From: Sphingobium lactosutens DS20
Lineage (GTDB): Bacteria; Pseudomonadota; Alphaproteobacteria; Sphingomonadales; Sphingomonadaceae
Length of the DNA stretch: 64,000 bases
Direction: 5' to 3'
Assembly (NCBI RefSeq): GCF_000445105.1
Contig: NZ_ATDP01000104.1
Span: 38,597-102,596, forward strand
The first letter of the stretch is position 1. The number at the start of each line of letters is the position of its first letter. The notes under the pieces are model-generated. The model saw nothing but the letters and a program-made list of their open reading frames with translations. It was not told the DNA's origin and did not search any database. The position numbers and the translations under genes are program-made. Below are positions 45,607 to 53,344 of this stretch, in pieces.

Positions 45607-46875
45607 ATGAAATTTCATTGGTTTGCGGAGGTAACATATCCGAATGTTCCGAAAGATTTCGTCGAAAGCGGGGAGCTGAACTGGGTCAAGCCCACTCCAT
45701 CGCTCTTCGATCCGCGCGAGAGCGGCGAAATGTATCGCATGTTCATTCGCCTCATGCAGGGGGCAGACAAGGTCGGGTTCGATGGGCTTGCCGTAAACGA
45801 GCACCATGCCACTGGTTTCGCGATGACGCCCTCGCCGAACCTGCTTGCGGCAAGCCTAGCCAGCACGACGGAAAATGCCGCGATCCTGGTGATCGGCAAT
45901 TCGCTCGCATTGTATAATCCGCCCGTCCGGATTGCGGAGGAAATGGCCTATCTGGACTGCGTTTCGGATGGGCGCCTCATTGCCGGCTTCGTGTTCGGCA
46001 CGCCGATGGACTCGGCCTTTGCCTATGGCAATCCGCCGATCGAGGTGCGTGACCGCTTCCATGAGGCGCGAAACCTCATCCTGCGCGCCTGGGAGGAGCA
46101 GGAGCCGTTCGCCTTCAACGGCAAATATACCAAACTGCGCTATGTCGATATCTTGCCGCGGCCCGTTCAGAAACGTCCTCCCGTGTGGGTTCCTGGCTCG
46201 GGCAGCGTGGAAACCTGGGATCTCGTGATCGACGAGAACTATTGCTACGGGCATTTGAGCTTTTCGGGTCTATATTCGGCCAAGCCGACCGTCGACGCCT
46301 ATTGGGAATATTGCGACAAGCGCGGCGGTGACATGAATCCGAACCGCATGGCGTTCACGCAGATCGTTTGCTGTGCGGAAACGGATGCGGAAGCCGAAGC
46401 CAAATATTATGATGCGGTGAGATATTTCTATCGCACCAACACGGTCGACCCGAACTTTGCCATGCCTCCCGGCTATTCCACGGCAAAGTCCATGCGCTCG
46501 CAGAACACCTTGATGAAGGTCGGCGAGAGCAAGCTGACCCCCGAGGACAAGGCGCGCGCGGCGAGCGGGGAAATGTCGTTCTGGGAATATGATGAAAAGG
46601 GCTTCATCATCGCCGGCTCTCCCGAGCGCGTGAGCCAGCGGCTGCGCGAGCTTGCCAAGGATCTGCGTATCGGTCAGCTTATCGCTTGCTGCCATGTCGG
46701 CGACCTTGCCGAAGAGGTGGCCGCCGAGAATACCCGCCTCATGGGTGAGCGCGTTATCCCCACTTTGCGTGATCTGTGGTCTGAATATCCCGACCACTGG
46801 ACCCCGGAAACCAGCCAGAAGCGCGTGGCGACGATCTCGCCGGGCATCGCGCGCGCGCCTGAATTCGCGAAATAA
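45607..46875 (+). CDS. LLM class (luciferase-like) flavin-dependent monooxygenase
   Basis: A 422-residue TIM-barrel flavoprotein: NEHHATGFAMTPSPNLLAASLA early, IRIAEEMAYLDCVSDGRLIAGF (in parts) and RPVQKRPPVWVPGSGS, then an insertion and a C-terminal GSPERVSQRLREL. Family members use reduced FMN from a separate reductase. Type II Baeyer-Villiger enzymes, alkane and sulfonate monooxygenases belong here, so oxygen insertion into a ketone is a reasonable guess. The FMN reductase at 51709 could be its partner. GGAAGGA precedes ATG 45607. Confidence 0.87.
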   Translation: MKFHWFAEVTYPNVPKDFVESGELNWVKPTPSLFDPRESGEMYRMFIRLMQGADKVGFDGLAVNEHHATGFAMTPSPNLLAASLASTTENAAILVIGNSLALYNPPVRIAEEMAYLDCVSDGRLIAGFVFGTPMDSAFAYGNPPIEVRDRFHEARNLILRAWEEQEPFAFNGKYTKLRYVDILPRPVQKRPPVWVPGSGSVETWDLVIDENYCYGHLSFSGLYSAKPTVDAYWEYCDKRGGDMNPNRMAFTQIVCCAETDAEAEAKYYDAVRYFYRTNTVDPNFAMPPGYSTAKSMRSQNTLMKVGESKLTPEDKARAASGEMSFWEYDEKGFIIAGSPERVSQRLRELAKDLRIGQLIACCHVGDLAEEVAAENTRLMGERVIPTLRDLWSEYPDHWTPETSQKRVATISPGIARAPEFAK

Positions 46876-46887
46876 GGAGTAACGCCC

Positions 46888-47655
46888 ATGACCATGACCA
46901 TGTCGAAGGTCGGCGCCTATGACATCCGCCGCTGGAGCGGCGGCAGTGGCGCTCCCCTGCTCTATCTCCACGGCTTCGAGCAGCATCCCGGCAACGCACC
47001 CTATTTGCAGAAGCTGGCCAGCAAACACAGCGTGATCGCGCCCGAGCATCCCGGTTATGGGGAATCCACCGGGATCGAGGATCTTCAGCATATTCTCGAT
47101 GTCGCCCTGCACTATCGCCAACTGGTCGAGGACTGGGGCCAGGGGCCGGTCGACGTCATCGGCCACTCGCTTGGCGGCATGTTCGCGGCCGAGTTCGCCG
47201 CCGTGTCGCCGCATCTGGTGCGCAAGCTGGTGCTGGTTTCGCCCTATGGGCTGTGGCTCGACGCGGAGCCCGCGCCAGACCCGTTCGTCCTGCCCGCCGA
47301 CGCAATGGCGAGCGCCAAATGGCATGATCCCTCGAGCGCGGGAGCAGAGACGTCTGCCTTCACCGACAATGACAAGCTGGAATTGGCGGTCTTCCGGGTG
47401 AAGAATCTGGGATCGGCGACCAAGTTCATGTGGCCCATCCCGGATCGCGGACTGGGCCGCCGCCTCCGCTATATCAAGGCACCGACGCTCGTGGTGCGGG
47501 GTGAGGCCGATGGTCTGGTGCCTGCTTCCTATACGGAAGCGTTCGCCGCCGGCATTGGCGGCGCCAAGACCAAGAGTATCGCGGCGGCGGGGCACCTGCC
47601 GATGGTCGAGCAGGAAGCGGCGTTCCTCAAGGTCGTCGAAGACTTCCTGGCTTGA
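46888..47655 (+). CDS. Alpha/beta hydrolase
   Basis: A 255-residue hydrolase: LYLHGFEQHPGNAP (oxyanion HG), nucleophile in VIGHSLGGMFAAEF, Asp in VRGEADGLVP, His in AAGHLPMVEQE. It resembles C-C bond and epoxide hydrolases of ring-cleavage pathways. It starts 12 bases after the monooxygenase stop with AAGGAG, so the two are co-translated and probably consecutive steps: oxygen insertion, then hydrolysis. Confidence 0.85.
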   Translation: MTMTMSKVGAYDIRRWSGGSGAPLLYLHGFEQHPGNAPYLQKLASKHSVIAPEHPGYGESTGIEDLQHILDVALHYRQLVEDWGQGPVDVIGHSLGGMFAAEFAAVSPHLVRKLVLVSPYGLWLDAEPAPDPFVLPADAMASAKWHDPSSAGAETSAFTDNDKLELAVFRVKNLGSATKFMWPIPDRGLGRRLRYIKAPTLVVRGEADGLVPASYTEAFAAGIGGAKTKSIAAAGHLPMVEQEAAFLKVVEDFLA

Positions 47656-47662
47656 TTGACCT

Positions 47663-47700
47663 GCGCCGGGCCGGATCATCCGGCTCGGCGCCCTTGTTTT
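47663..47700 (+). terminator. Intrinsic terminator-like hairpin inside the plus-strand cluster
   Basis: GCGCCGGGCCGGAT (47663-47676) pairs with ATCCGGCTCGGCGC (47678-47691) with one G-U pair, followed by CCTTGTTTT. The very short loop means the inner pairs open. It may split the unit or attenuate the genes from 47713. Confidence 0.6.
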
Positions 47701-47712
47701 CGGGAGTAGAAC

Positions 47713-48516
47713 ATGGCGACCATAAACGCCAACGGCATCCAGCTTCATTATGAGATCGAAGGCGAGGGTCCGCCGCTGCTGCTTATCAGTGGCCTCGGGG
47801 GACATTCGGGCGTGTGGGCGACAGTCAAGCCCCTGTTGACCCCGCATTACAAGGTGATCACTTTCGATAATCGCGGAACGGGACAGAGTGACGTGCCGCC
47901 AGGGCCTTACACCATCGACCAGATGGGAGATGACGCGGCAGCCCTTATCGAGGGGCTGGGGCTGGGACCAGTCCATGTGGTGGGTTGGTCGCTCGGCGGA
48001 TCGGTGCTTCAATCGCTTTTGATTCGGCATGGACGTCTTTTGCGCCGTGCCGTGCTCTTGAGTGCGTTTCCCTCCTATACCGCCGTTCAGGATGGTTGGC
48101 TGGATTGCCTCCTTTCCCTCAAGCGCAGCGACGTATCGCCGATCGCCCAGGCCATAATCGGCATGGCGTGGGGCTTCACGCCACGCTTCCTCTTCAACCA
48201 CGACTTTGTGGAAGCGGCTGCCCGCGTCGGGGTCGAGCAAGATCCCACGCCTGTTACGACCGAAGGATTTGAGGCGCAGGCGCATGGATTGCGGCGCTAT
48301 GACAGTCGGGTCGATCTGCCTACGGTCGCCACGCCTACGCTGGTCCTGATCGGGGCGGAGGATACGCTTACCCCGCCGGCGCAGTCGGTCGAGCTGGCGG
48401 CGCTGATCCCCGGTGCAAAGCTGCAAATCCTGCCGCGTGGCGGGCACGGTATGGTCCTAGAATATACCCAGGACACCGTTGGGGCGATCCTCGCTTTTCT
48501 AGGCGACGCTGCGTGA
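47713..48516 (+). CDS. Alpha/beta hydrolase
   Basis: A 267-residue hydrolase: LLISGLGGHSGVW, TFDNRGTGQSDVPPGPYT, nucleophile in VVGWSLGGSVLQ, Asp in IGAEDTLTPP, His in RGGHGMVLE. The text is near 3-oxoadipate enol-lactonase-like and lactone or ester hydrolases. Its stop overlaps the next GTG start, so it is coupled to SDR5. It may hydrolyse a lactone formed by one of the monooxygenases. Confidence 0.85.
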   Translation: MATINANGIQLHYEIEGEGPPLLLISGLGGHSGVWATVKPLLTPHYKVITFDNRGTGQSDVPPGPYTIDQMGDDAAALIEGLGLGPVHVVGWSLGGSVLQSLLIRHGRLLRRAVLLSAFPSYTAVQDGWLDCLLSLKRSDVSPIAQAIIGMAWGFTPRFLFNHDFVEAAARVGVEQDPTPVTTEGFEAQAHGLRRYDSRVDLPTVATPTLVLIGAEDTLTPPAQSVELAALIPGAKLQILPRGGHGMVLEYTQDTVGAILAFLGDAA

Positions 48517-49271
48517 GCCGTTTCCAAGGCAAGGTCGTACTCGTTACCGGGGGAGGATCGGGACAGGGCGCGGAGACTTGCCGCCTGTTTGCCGCGGAAG
48601 GCGCGGATGTCGCGGTAGCCGACTGGAACGGAGATGCCGCCCGTGCCGTTGCCGACGAAATTGGCGGGCGCGCGATCGTTGTGGACGTATCACGCGAGGC
48701 GGAAGTCAAACAAATGGTCGAGTCCGCAGCGCAACCCGCGGGCCGCCTCGACATCCTCGTCAACAATGCCGGCGTCGGCTATTCTGAGAGCGGACGCTTC
48801 AAGATGGCAGGCGTCGTCGATACGCCGGAAGATGCATGGGACGCGATCCTGGCGATCAATCTCAAGGGAGTCGCGATGGGCTGCAAGCACGCGCTCCCCA
48901 TCATGGCCGCCCAGGGCGGTGGCGCCATCGTCAATATCGCGTCGATCAATGCCCTCGTCGCGATGCCGGGCGCGGACGCCTATACCGCCTCGAAAGGCGG
49001 GATAGTGGCGCTGACCCGTGTGCTTGCGCGAGACTGGGCGCCTAAGGGGATTCGCGTCAACTGCATCTGCCCTGGCGGCGTCGACACGCCGATGATCGCG
49101 GGCGTGGTCGAGCAACTCGCGTCGGAGAACAGGGAGCTGCATCCGATTCCGTTGGGGCGCATCGCGCAGCCCGCAGAGATCGCGCGGATGACGCTGGCAC
49201 TGGCTTCGGAGGATGCCTCTTATGTCACAGGGGTCATCCTGCCGGTCGATGGCGGCGCGACCGCACAATAG
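48513..49271 (+). CDS. Short-chain dehydrogenase/reductase 5
   Basis: A 252-residue SDR with a GTG start overlapping the hydrolase stop (GTGA). VTGGGSGQGAETCRLF has Gln where Ile is usual in the cofactor loop. NNAGVGYSE, NIASINALVAM, Tyr-x3-Lys in YTASKGGIVALT and VILPVDGGATAQ follow. Acts on an unknown alcohol or ketone. Confidence 0.87.
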   Translation: MSRFQGKVVLVTGGGSGQGAETCRLFAAEGADVAVADWNGDAARAVADEIGGRAIVVDVSREAEVKQMVESAAQPAGRLDILVNNAGVGYSESGRFKMAGVVDTPEDAWDAILAINLKGVAMGCKHALPIMAAQGGGAIVNIASINALVAMPGADAYTASKGGIVALTRVLARDWAPKGIRVNCICPGGVDTPMIAGVVEQLASENRELHPIPLGRIAQPAEIARMTLALASEDASYVTGVILPVDGGATAQ

Positions 49272-49289
49272 CACAGCAGGAGAGCATAT

Positions 49290-49613
49290 ATGACCACGAA
49301 ATATCTGATTGCGTTCACCAATCCGGTCTCGGTGGAGCAGGAGCAGGCCTATAATGACTGGTATAACGGTACGCATTTACCGGAAGTGACGGCGTTGCCG
49401 GGTTTCAGGAGCGCCAAGCGCTTCAAGGCGAGCGCAAGCCAGCTCGCCGGCGATCCGCAGTTTCAATATGTCGCGCTGTATGAACTCGACGACGTCGAGA
49501 CCGCTGTGGCCGCGCTCGGCAAGTCCGCGCCCGACCTTACCCAGACCGACACCACCGCACCGGAAATGCAGCTTATCGTGGTCGAGGAAGTATTCGAGCA
49601 CGTCCCGGCCTGA
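49290..49613 (+). CDS. Small ferredoxin-fold (DUF4286/EthD-like) protein
   Basis: A 107-residue protein with an alpha-beta-barrel dimer pattern: YLIAFTNPVS, YNDWYNGTHLPEV, FRSAKRFKAS, YVALYELDD. Similar small proteins occur beside oxygenases and SDRs in degradation clusters; they are thought to aid or bind intermediates, but roles are poorly known. It stands between two SDR genes with 18- and 27-base gaps. Confidence 0.75.
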   Translation: MTTKYLIAFTNPVSVEQEQAYNDWYNGTHLPEVTALPGFRSAKRFKASASQLAGDPQFQYVALYELDDVETAVAALGKSAPDLTQTDTTAPEMQLIVVEEVFEHVPA

Positions 49614-49640
49614 ACGGTCAACGCAAGGAAGGAGAGGATA

Positions 49641-50417
49641 ATGGGAAGATTGGACGGAAAGGTCGCGATCGTAACTGGAGGGGCGGCGGGTATCGGCGCT
49701 GGAACGGCCGAACGCCTTGGTCAGGAAGGCGCGAAGGTCGTCATTGCGGATCGTAATATTGCCGGTGCCGAGCAGGTCGCGCACGGCATCGGCAATGGCC
49801 AGGCGCTGGCGGTGCAGTTCGATGCCACCGACGAAGGCTCGATCCAGAAGCTCATCGCGACCGCCAAGGATCATTTTGGTCGCATCGACATATTGCACAA
49901 CAATGTGGCGATGACGGCCGAAGCCTGGTCGCGCGATACCAATCTGCTCGACACTACTGTCGAGACGCTGGATCTGAGCTACGCCATCAACCTGCGGAGC
50001 ATGTTCATCGCTTGCAAGGCGGCCCTGCCGATCATGATCGACCAGGGTGGCGGTTCCATCATCAACATGTCCTCCGGTTCGGGAGAGGCAGGGGCACCGA
50101 CCCTCATCGCCTATGGCACCACCAAGGGCGGCGTCATCACGCTCACCAAATACCTTGCCGTGCAATATGGCCGCGCGAACGTGCGCAGCAATTGCATCCT
50201 GCCCGGCCTGATCATGACCGAGCAGATCAAGCAGAATGTCCCGGATGCCGACCGCATCTATCGCCGCACGACCCCGTTCGATCGCGCCGGCACCCCCGCC
50301 GACATCGCGGGTATGGTGGTGTTCTTCGCTTCCGATGACGCCGTGTTCGTCAATGGCCAGATCGTTCATTGTGACGGCGGCGGCTCCGCTGGCGCTGCCG
50401 AACCGCTCGACTTCTGA
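49641..50417 (+). CDS. Short-chain dehydrogenase/reductase 6 (NNVA variant)
   Basis: A 258-residue SDR: VTGGAAGIGAGTAERL, HNNVAMTAEA in place of NNAG, Ser in NMSSGSGEAG, Tyr-x3-Lys in YGTTKGGVITLT, end HCDGGGSAGAAEPLDF. Relative of SDR4 at 44765. Last gene before the bidirectional terminator at 50436. Confidence 0.87.
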   Translation: MGRLDGKVAIVTGGAAGIGAGTAERLGQEGAKVVIADRNIAGAEQVAHGIGNGQALAVQFDATDEGSIQKLIATAKDHFGRIDILHNNVAMTAEAWSRDTNLLDTTVETLDLSYAINLRSMFIACKAALPIMIDQGGGSIINMSSGSGEAGAPTLIAYGTTKGGVITLTKYLAVQYGRANVRSNCILPGLIMTEQIKQNVPDADRIYRRTTPFDRAGTPADIAGMVVFFASDDAVFVNGQIVHCDGGGSAGAAEPLDF

Positions 50418-50435
50418 CAGCGAGAGCTTGACAAG

Positions 50436-50470
50436 AAAAAGGGGGCGGCGCCAGCAGCGCCGCCCCCTTT
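50436..50470. terminator. Bidirectional intrinsic terminator
   Basis: A perfect 11-bp stem GGGGGCGGCGC / GCGCCGCCCCC (50441-50451 and 50457-50467) with a CAGCA loop, flanked by AAAAA and TTT. It separates the convergent SDR6 and alcohol dehydrogenase genes. Confidence 0.85.
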
Positions 50471-50483
50471 CCTGTGTGGTCGG

Positions 50484-51554
50484 TCAACCGTGGATCATGA
50501 CCTTGAAGCTGTCGAGCGCGTCGAGTTGGGTATCGAACGCCTTGCGGCTCTCCTCCAGCGGGAACTGATGGCTGACCAGATGGGCAGTGCGGATCTCTTC
50601 CGCCGCCAGCGCCGCGATCGCCTGGGTGAAGTCGCCGCCGAGCGATCCGATGATGGTCGGCAGTTTATGGACGATCTTGGTCGTGTCGATAGGAGCGGCT
50701 TCCTCGGGCAAACCGACGATGCAGATGGTGCCGCCGGGCCTGACCATTTCGAGTGACTGGCGAATAGTGATGGGATTCCCGGCCGCCTCGAACACGACAT
50801 CGGCCGATCCGCCACGCCCGAAATGATATCGGCTCACGCCGAAGCGGTCCATGACCCATTCCAGCGCATCGCCCGTTCGGGCGTCGAATACGCCGTCTGC
50901 ACCACTTTCCTCGGCGAGAGCTAGGCGACGCGGCGAAACCTCGACCAGCACCGCCTCGGCCCCCACGCGGCGCGCGGCTTGCAGGCAGGCATTGCCGATC
51001 ATGCCGCCGCCCAGCACGACCACCTTGTCGCCACGCTTGACGCCCGACTTCGCAACGGCCGTGATGCCGATCGAAACCGGCTCGACGGTCGCAGCGATGA
51101 CGTCCGGCAGATGATCGGGCAAGCGATGGACGTTGACGCCAGGCGCGGCGTTCTCGATCCGCACATAGTCGGCGAAGGCGCCGGGGCGGCCATAGCCTGT
51201 CGAATTCTCGAACAAATCGGCACAGAGAATATGCTCGCCATCGTCGCAGGCGCGGCAGCGACCGCAGACCCCGGCCGAGAAGCCGGTGACGCGATCGCCG
51301 AGCCCGATTCCCTTGACGTCCTCGCCGACGGCCACGACCTGGCCCATGAATTCATGGCCCATTATCTGGCCACGCTGGACATAGAGCCCGGTCTTGTAGC
51401 TATGGACGTCGGACCCGCAGATTCCGCAGGTCGTCACCTGAATGAGAATGTCCGCAGCGCCTACACGAGGCGTTTCCACCTCCTTCAGGCTGATATCGTG
51501 GGGGCCGTTATAGACTGCCGCGCGCATGCGTTGGGGTAGTGCCAGATCGATCAT
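50484..51554 (-). CDS. Zinc-dependent alcohol dehydrogenase (MDR, sorbitol/threonine dehydrogenase type)
   Basis: A 356-residue enzyme: first zinc ligand in TCGICGSDVHSY, GHEFMGQVVAVGEDV, structural zinc loop VCGRCRACDDGEHILC, cofactor loop VLGGGMIGNACLQ. A likely role is oxidation of a hydroxyl group on the substrate. Single-gene unit read leftward from operator G, divergent from the FMN reductase. Confidence 0.87.
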   Translation of the reverse strand: MIDLALPQRMRAAVYNGPHDISLKEVETPRVGAADILIQVTTCGICGSDVHSYKTGLYVQRGQIMGHEFMGQVVAVGEDVKGIGLGDRVTGFSAGVCGRCRACDDGEHILCADLFENSTGYGRPGAFADYVRIENAAPGVNVHRLPDHLPDVIAATVEPVSIGITAVAKSGVKRGDKVVVLGGGMIGNACLQAARRVGAEAVLVEVSPRRLALAEESGADGVFDARTGDALEWVMDRFGVSRYHFGRGGSADVVFEAAGNPITIRQSLEMVRPGGTICIVGLPEEAAPIDTTKIVHKLPTIIGSLGGDFTQAIAALAAEEIRTAHLVSHQFPLEESRKAFDTQLDALDSFKVMIHG

Positions 51555-51574
51555 TTTCCTCTCCCTTCAAAAAT

Positions 51575-51590
51575 ATGAAACATGTTACAT
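51575..51590. promoter_or_regulatory. TetR-type operator, site G
   Basis: ATGAAAC-AT-GTTACAT, a full match to TnnAACnnGTTnnA, 21 bases before the alcohol dehydrogenase start. Confidence 0.65.
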
Positions 51591-51654
51591 TTTAACGCGA
51601 ATGGTATGGAAATCCATTCGATGGTTGACTTTTGGCACAGCCTCAATCAAGAAC

Positions 51655-51670
51655 CTGAAACACGTTAAAG
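51655..51670. promoter_or_regulatory. TetR-type operator, site H
   Basis: CTGAAAC-AC-GTTAAAG, full match. It lies 39 bases before the FMN reductase start and downstream of a TTGACT box (51625-51630). Centre to centre it is 80 bases from site G. Confidence 0.65.
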
Positions 51671-51708
51671 GTTTTAGTGAGTCCGGTCAAACCGGCTGGA
51701 GGGATGAA

Positions 51709-52305
51709 ATGAAAGTGTCGCTTGGTGCGCATCGGCCCGTCGTTGTGGCGGTCGGAGGCACTCTTAGAGAGCATAGTTCGACCGAAAAGGCATTGAAGCT
51801 CGTTCAGCGGCGTTGTGTCGAGCTAGGCGCGGATACTGTCCTGATAAGCGGCGCGGATCTCGATCTGCCGGCTTATGCGCCCGAGCGGGCGGAGCGCACC
51901 GAACGGGCGCAACTCCTTGTCGATTCATTGCGGCGGGCAGATGCGATCCTTATCGGCTCGCCTGGCTATCATGGCGGCATTTCAGGTCTGGTGAAGAATG
52001 CGCTCGACTATACGGAAGACATGCGAGGCGACGCGCGCTGCTATTTCGACGGTCGGCCCGTCGGCTGTGTCGCCACGGGCGCGGGCTGGCAGGGTGCTGT
52101 AGCGACGCTGGGGGCACTGCGCGCCGTTGTCCATGCTCTGCGCGGCTGGCCGACGCCATTGGGCGTTGCGATCAACACCATCGAGCCGGTCTTTGCTCCC
52201 GATGGAGAGTGTCTTTCGCCCGATCTCGCCCGAACGCTTGATGCGATGGCCGAGCAATTGCTGGAATTCGTTGCTGCGCACACCGCGCTGGCGACCGCGG
52301 TTTAA
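51709..52305 (+). CDS. NADPH-dependent FMN reductase family protein
   Basis: A 198-residue flavodoxin-fold reductase: VVAVGGTLREHSSTEKAL (phosphate loop), ADAILIGSPGYHGGISGLVKN (in parts) and GVATGAGWQG-type text. It would supply reduced FMN to the luciferase-like monooxygenase at 45607. GGAGGG at 51698-51703 fixes ATG 51709. First gene of a unit that runs through the CoA-transferase to the thiolase. Confidence 0.87.
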   Translation: MKVSLGAHRPVVVAVGGTLREHSSTEKALKLVQRRCVELGADTVLISGADLDLPAYAPERAERTERAQLLVDSLRRADAILIGSPGYHGGISGLVKNALDYTEDMRGDARCYFDGRPVGCVATGAGWQGAVATLGALRAVVHALRGWPTPLGVAINTIEPVFAPDGECLSPDLARTLDAMAEQLLEFVAAHTALATAV

Positions 52306-52315
52306 GGAATTCCTT

Positions 52316-53344
52316 ATGGCGACCCAGCCTCATTTCGATCCCGATTATGTATCGCCGCCGTTGCGCCGGCGCGTTCGCCCTTCGCTTGTGTCCGTCCCCA
52401 CCTTCGACGCCGACGCGGCCGTCACGGCCATCGCTGCGGGAGGTGTTGCGATCCTGGCTGAAGGTATCTCCGGTGATGCTCCAATGAGCCTGATTGCTGC
52501 GGCGCGCGACGTCGACGCCCATGTCGTGAACTTCATGGCTCGCAATGGTCGGGGCCTTATCTGCATGCCGATCGCACGGGAGCAGGCGCGCCAGATCGGC
52601 CTGACGGCCATGGCAGGTGCGGTGGACAATAATCCTCGCTGTCTCGGCTTTGCCCGATCTATCGAGGCCTGCAGCGGTGTTTCGACGGGTATATCGGCGG
52701 ATGATCGTGCGAGAACGATGTCGGTGGCGGCTGCGGTCGGCGCCGGCCCTCACGACATTGTCAGTCCCGGTCACGTATTCCCCATTATCGGCCATGAGAA
52801 TGGCTTGATCGGCCGCTGCGGCGCCACCGAGGCGGCGATCGAGCTTGTGCGGTTGGCGAACCGGGGCTTTGCAGCCGTACTGTGCCGGATATTGCGGGAT
52901 GATGGGGAAGTCGCGACTTTGGCCGACATGCCCGGTCTGGGCTGGATGCAGTCGCTTGAGGCCGTCGATATCGGAACGCTGCTCGCTGCGCAATGTGCGC
53001 GGACCCGCCTGGTTCACCGTGACGATGCGCCTCGCTTCGTGGGGGCGAACGCCTCGATTCAATTGCGGATCTATCGCGAGCAGGAAGGGGGACGGGAGCA
53101 TTATGCGCTGCTACACGGATCGCGGCCCGATCGTGAGCGCAGTGTGATCCGCATCTGCCGCGACAATGATGCGGGACAGAATATTCATACGGTCGCAGCG
53201 CTGGCCGCCGCAATCTGCGAAAGCGTGTCCGAACCGGGCGCGAGCCTCATTCTCATCTCCGGAAGTGAGCAGGGATTGGCTGGCGACATCGTCAACGAGG
53301 CGATCGGCGGACAGATACTTGAGGATATGGTGCTTAATGGCTGA
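52316..53344 (+). CDS. RibB/RibA-like protein lacking catalytic residues
   Basis: A 342-residue protein. The N-terminal 215 residues follow DHBP synthase (RibB): NFMARNGRGLICMP, GVSTGISADDRA, SPGHVFPII, ATEAAIELVRLA. But the acidic loop DDEDRENEGD of active RibB is replaced by AEGISGDAP, and the second metal His (GHTEA) is replaced by Ala (GATEA). The C-terminal part resembles a decayed GTP cyclohydrolase II domain (LRIYREQEGGREHYAL) without its cysteine cluster. Real RibB chemistry looks unlikely. It is placed between the FMN reductase and an SDR, so flavin or intermediate binding is a guess. Confidence 0.75.
   Translation: MATQPHFDPDYVSPPLRRRVRPSLVSVPTFDADAAVTAIAAGGVAILAEGISGDAPMSLIAAARDVDAHVVNFMARNGRGLICMPIAREQARQIGLTAMAGAVDNNPRCLGFARSIEACSGVSTGISADDRARTMSVAAAVGAGPHDIVSPGHVFPIIGHENGLIGRCGATEAAIELVRLANRGFAAVLCRILRDDGEVATLADMPGLGWMQSLEAVDIGTLLAAQCARTRLVHRDDAPRFVGANASIQLRIYREQEGGREHYALLHGSRPDRERSVIRICRDNDAGQNIHTVAALAAAICESVSEPGASLILISGSEQGLAGDIVNEAIGGQILEDMVLNG

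Noticed and set aside
46270..48447. 725-codon open frame on the minus strand
   Set aside because: It lies antisense to the LLM monooxygenase and two hydrolases, all with clear motifs, and its Arg/His-rich product has no family features; typical of high-GC antisense shadows.
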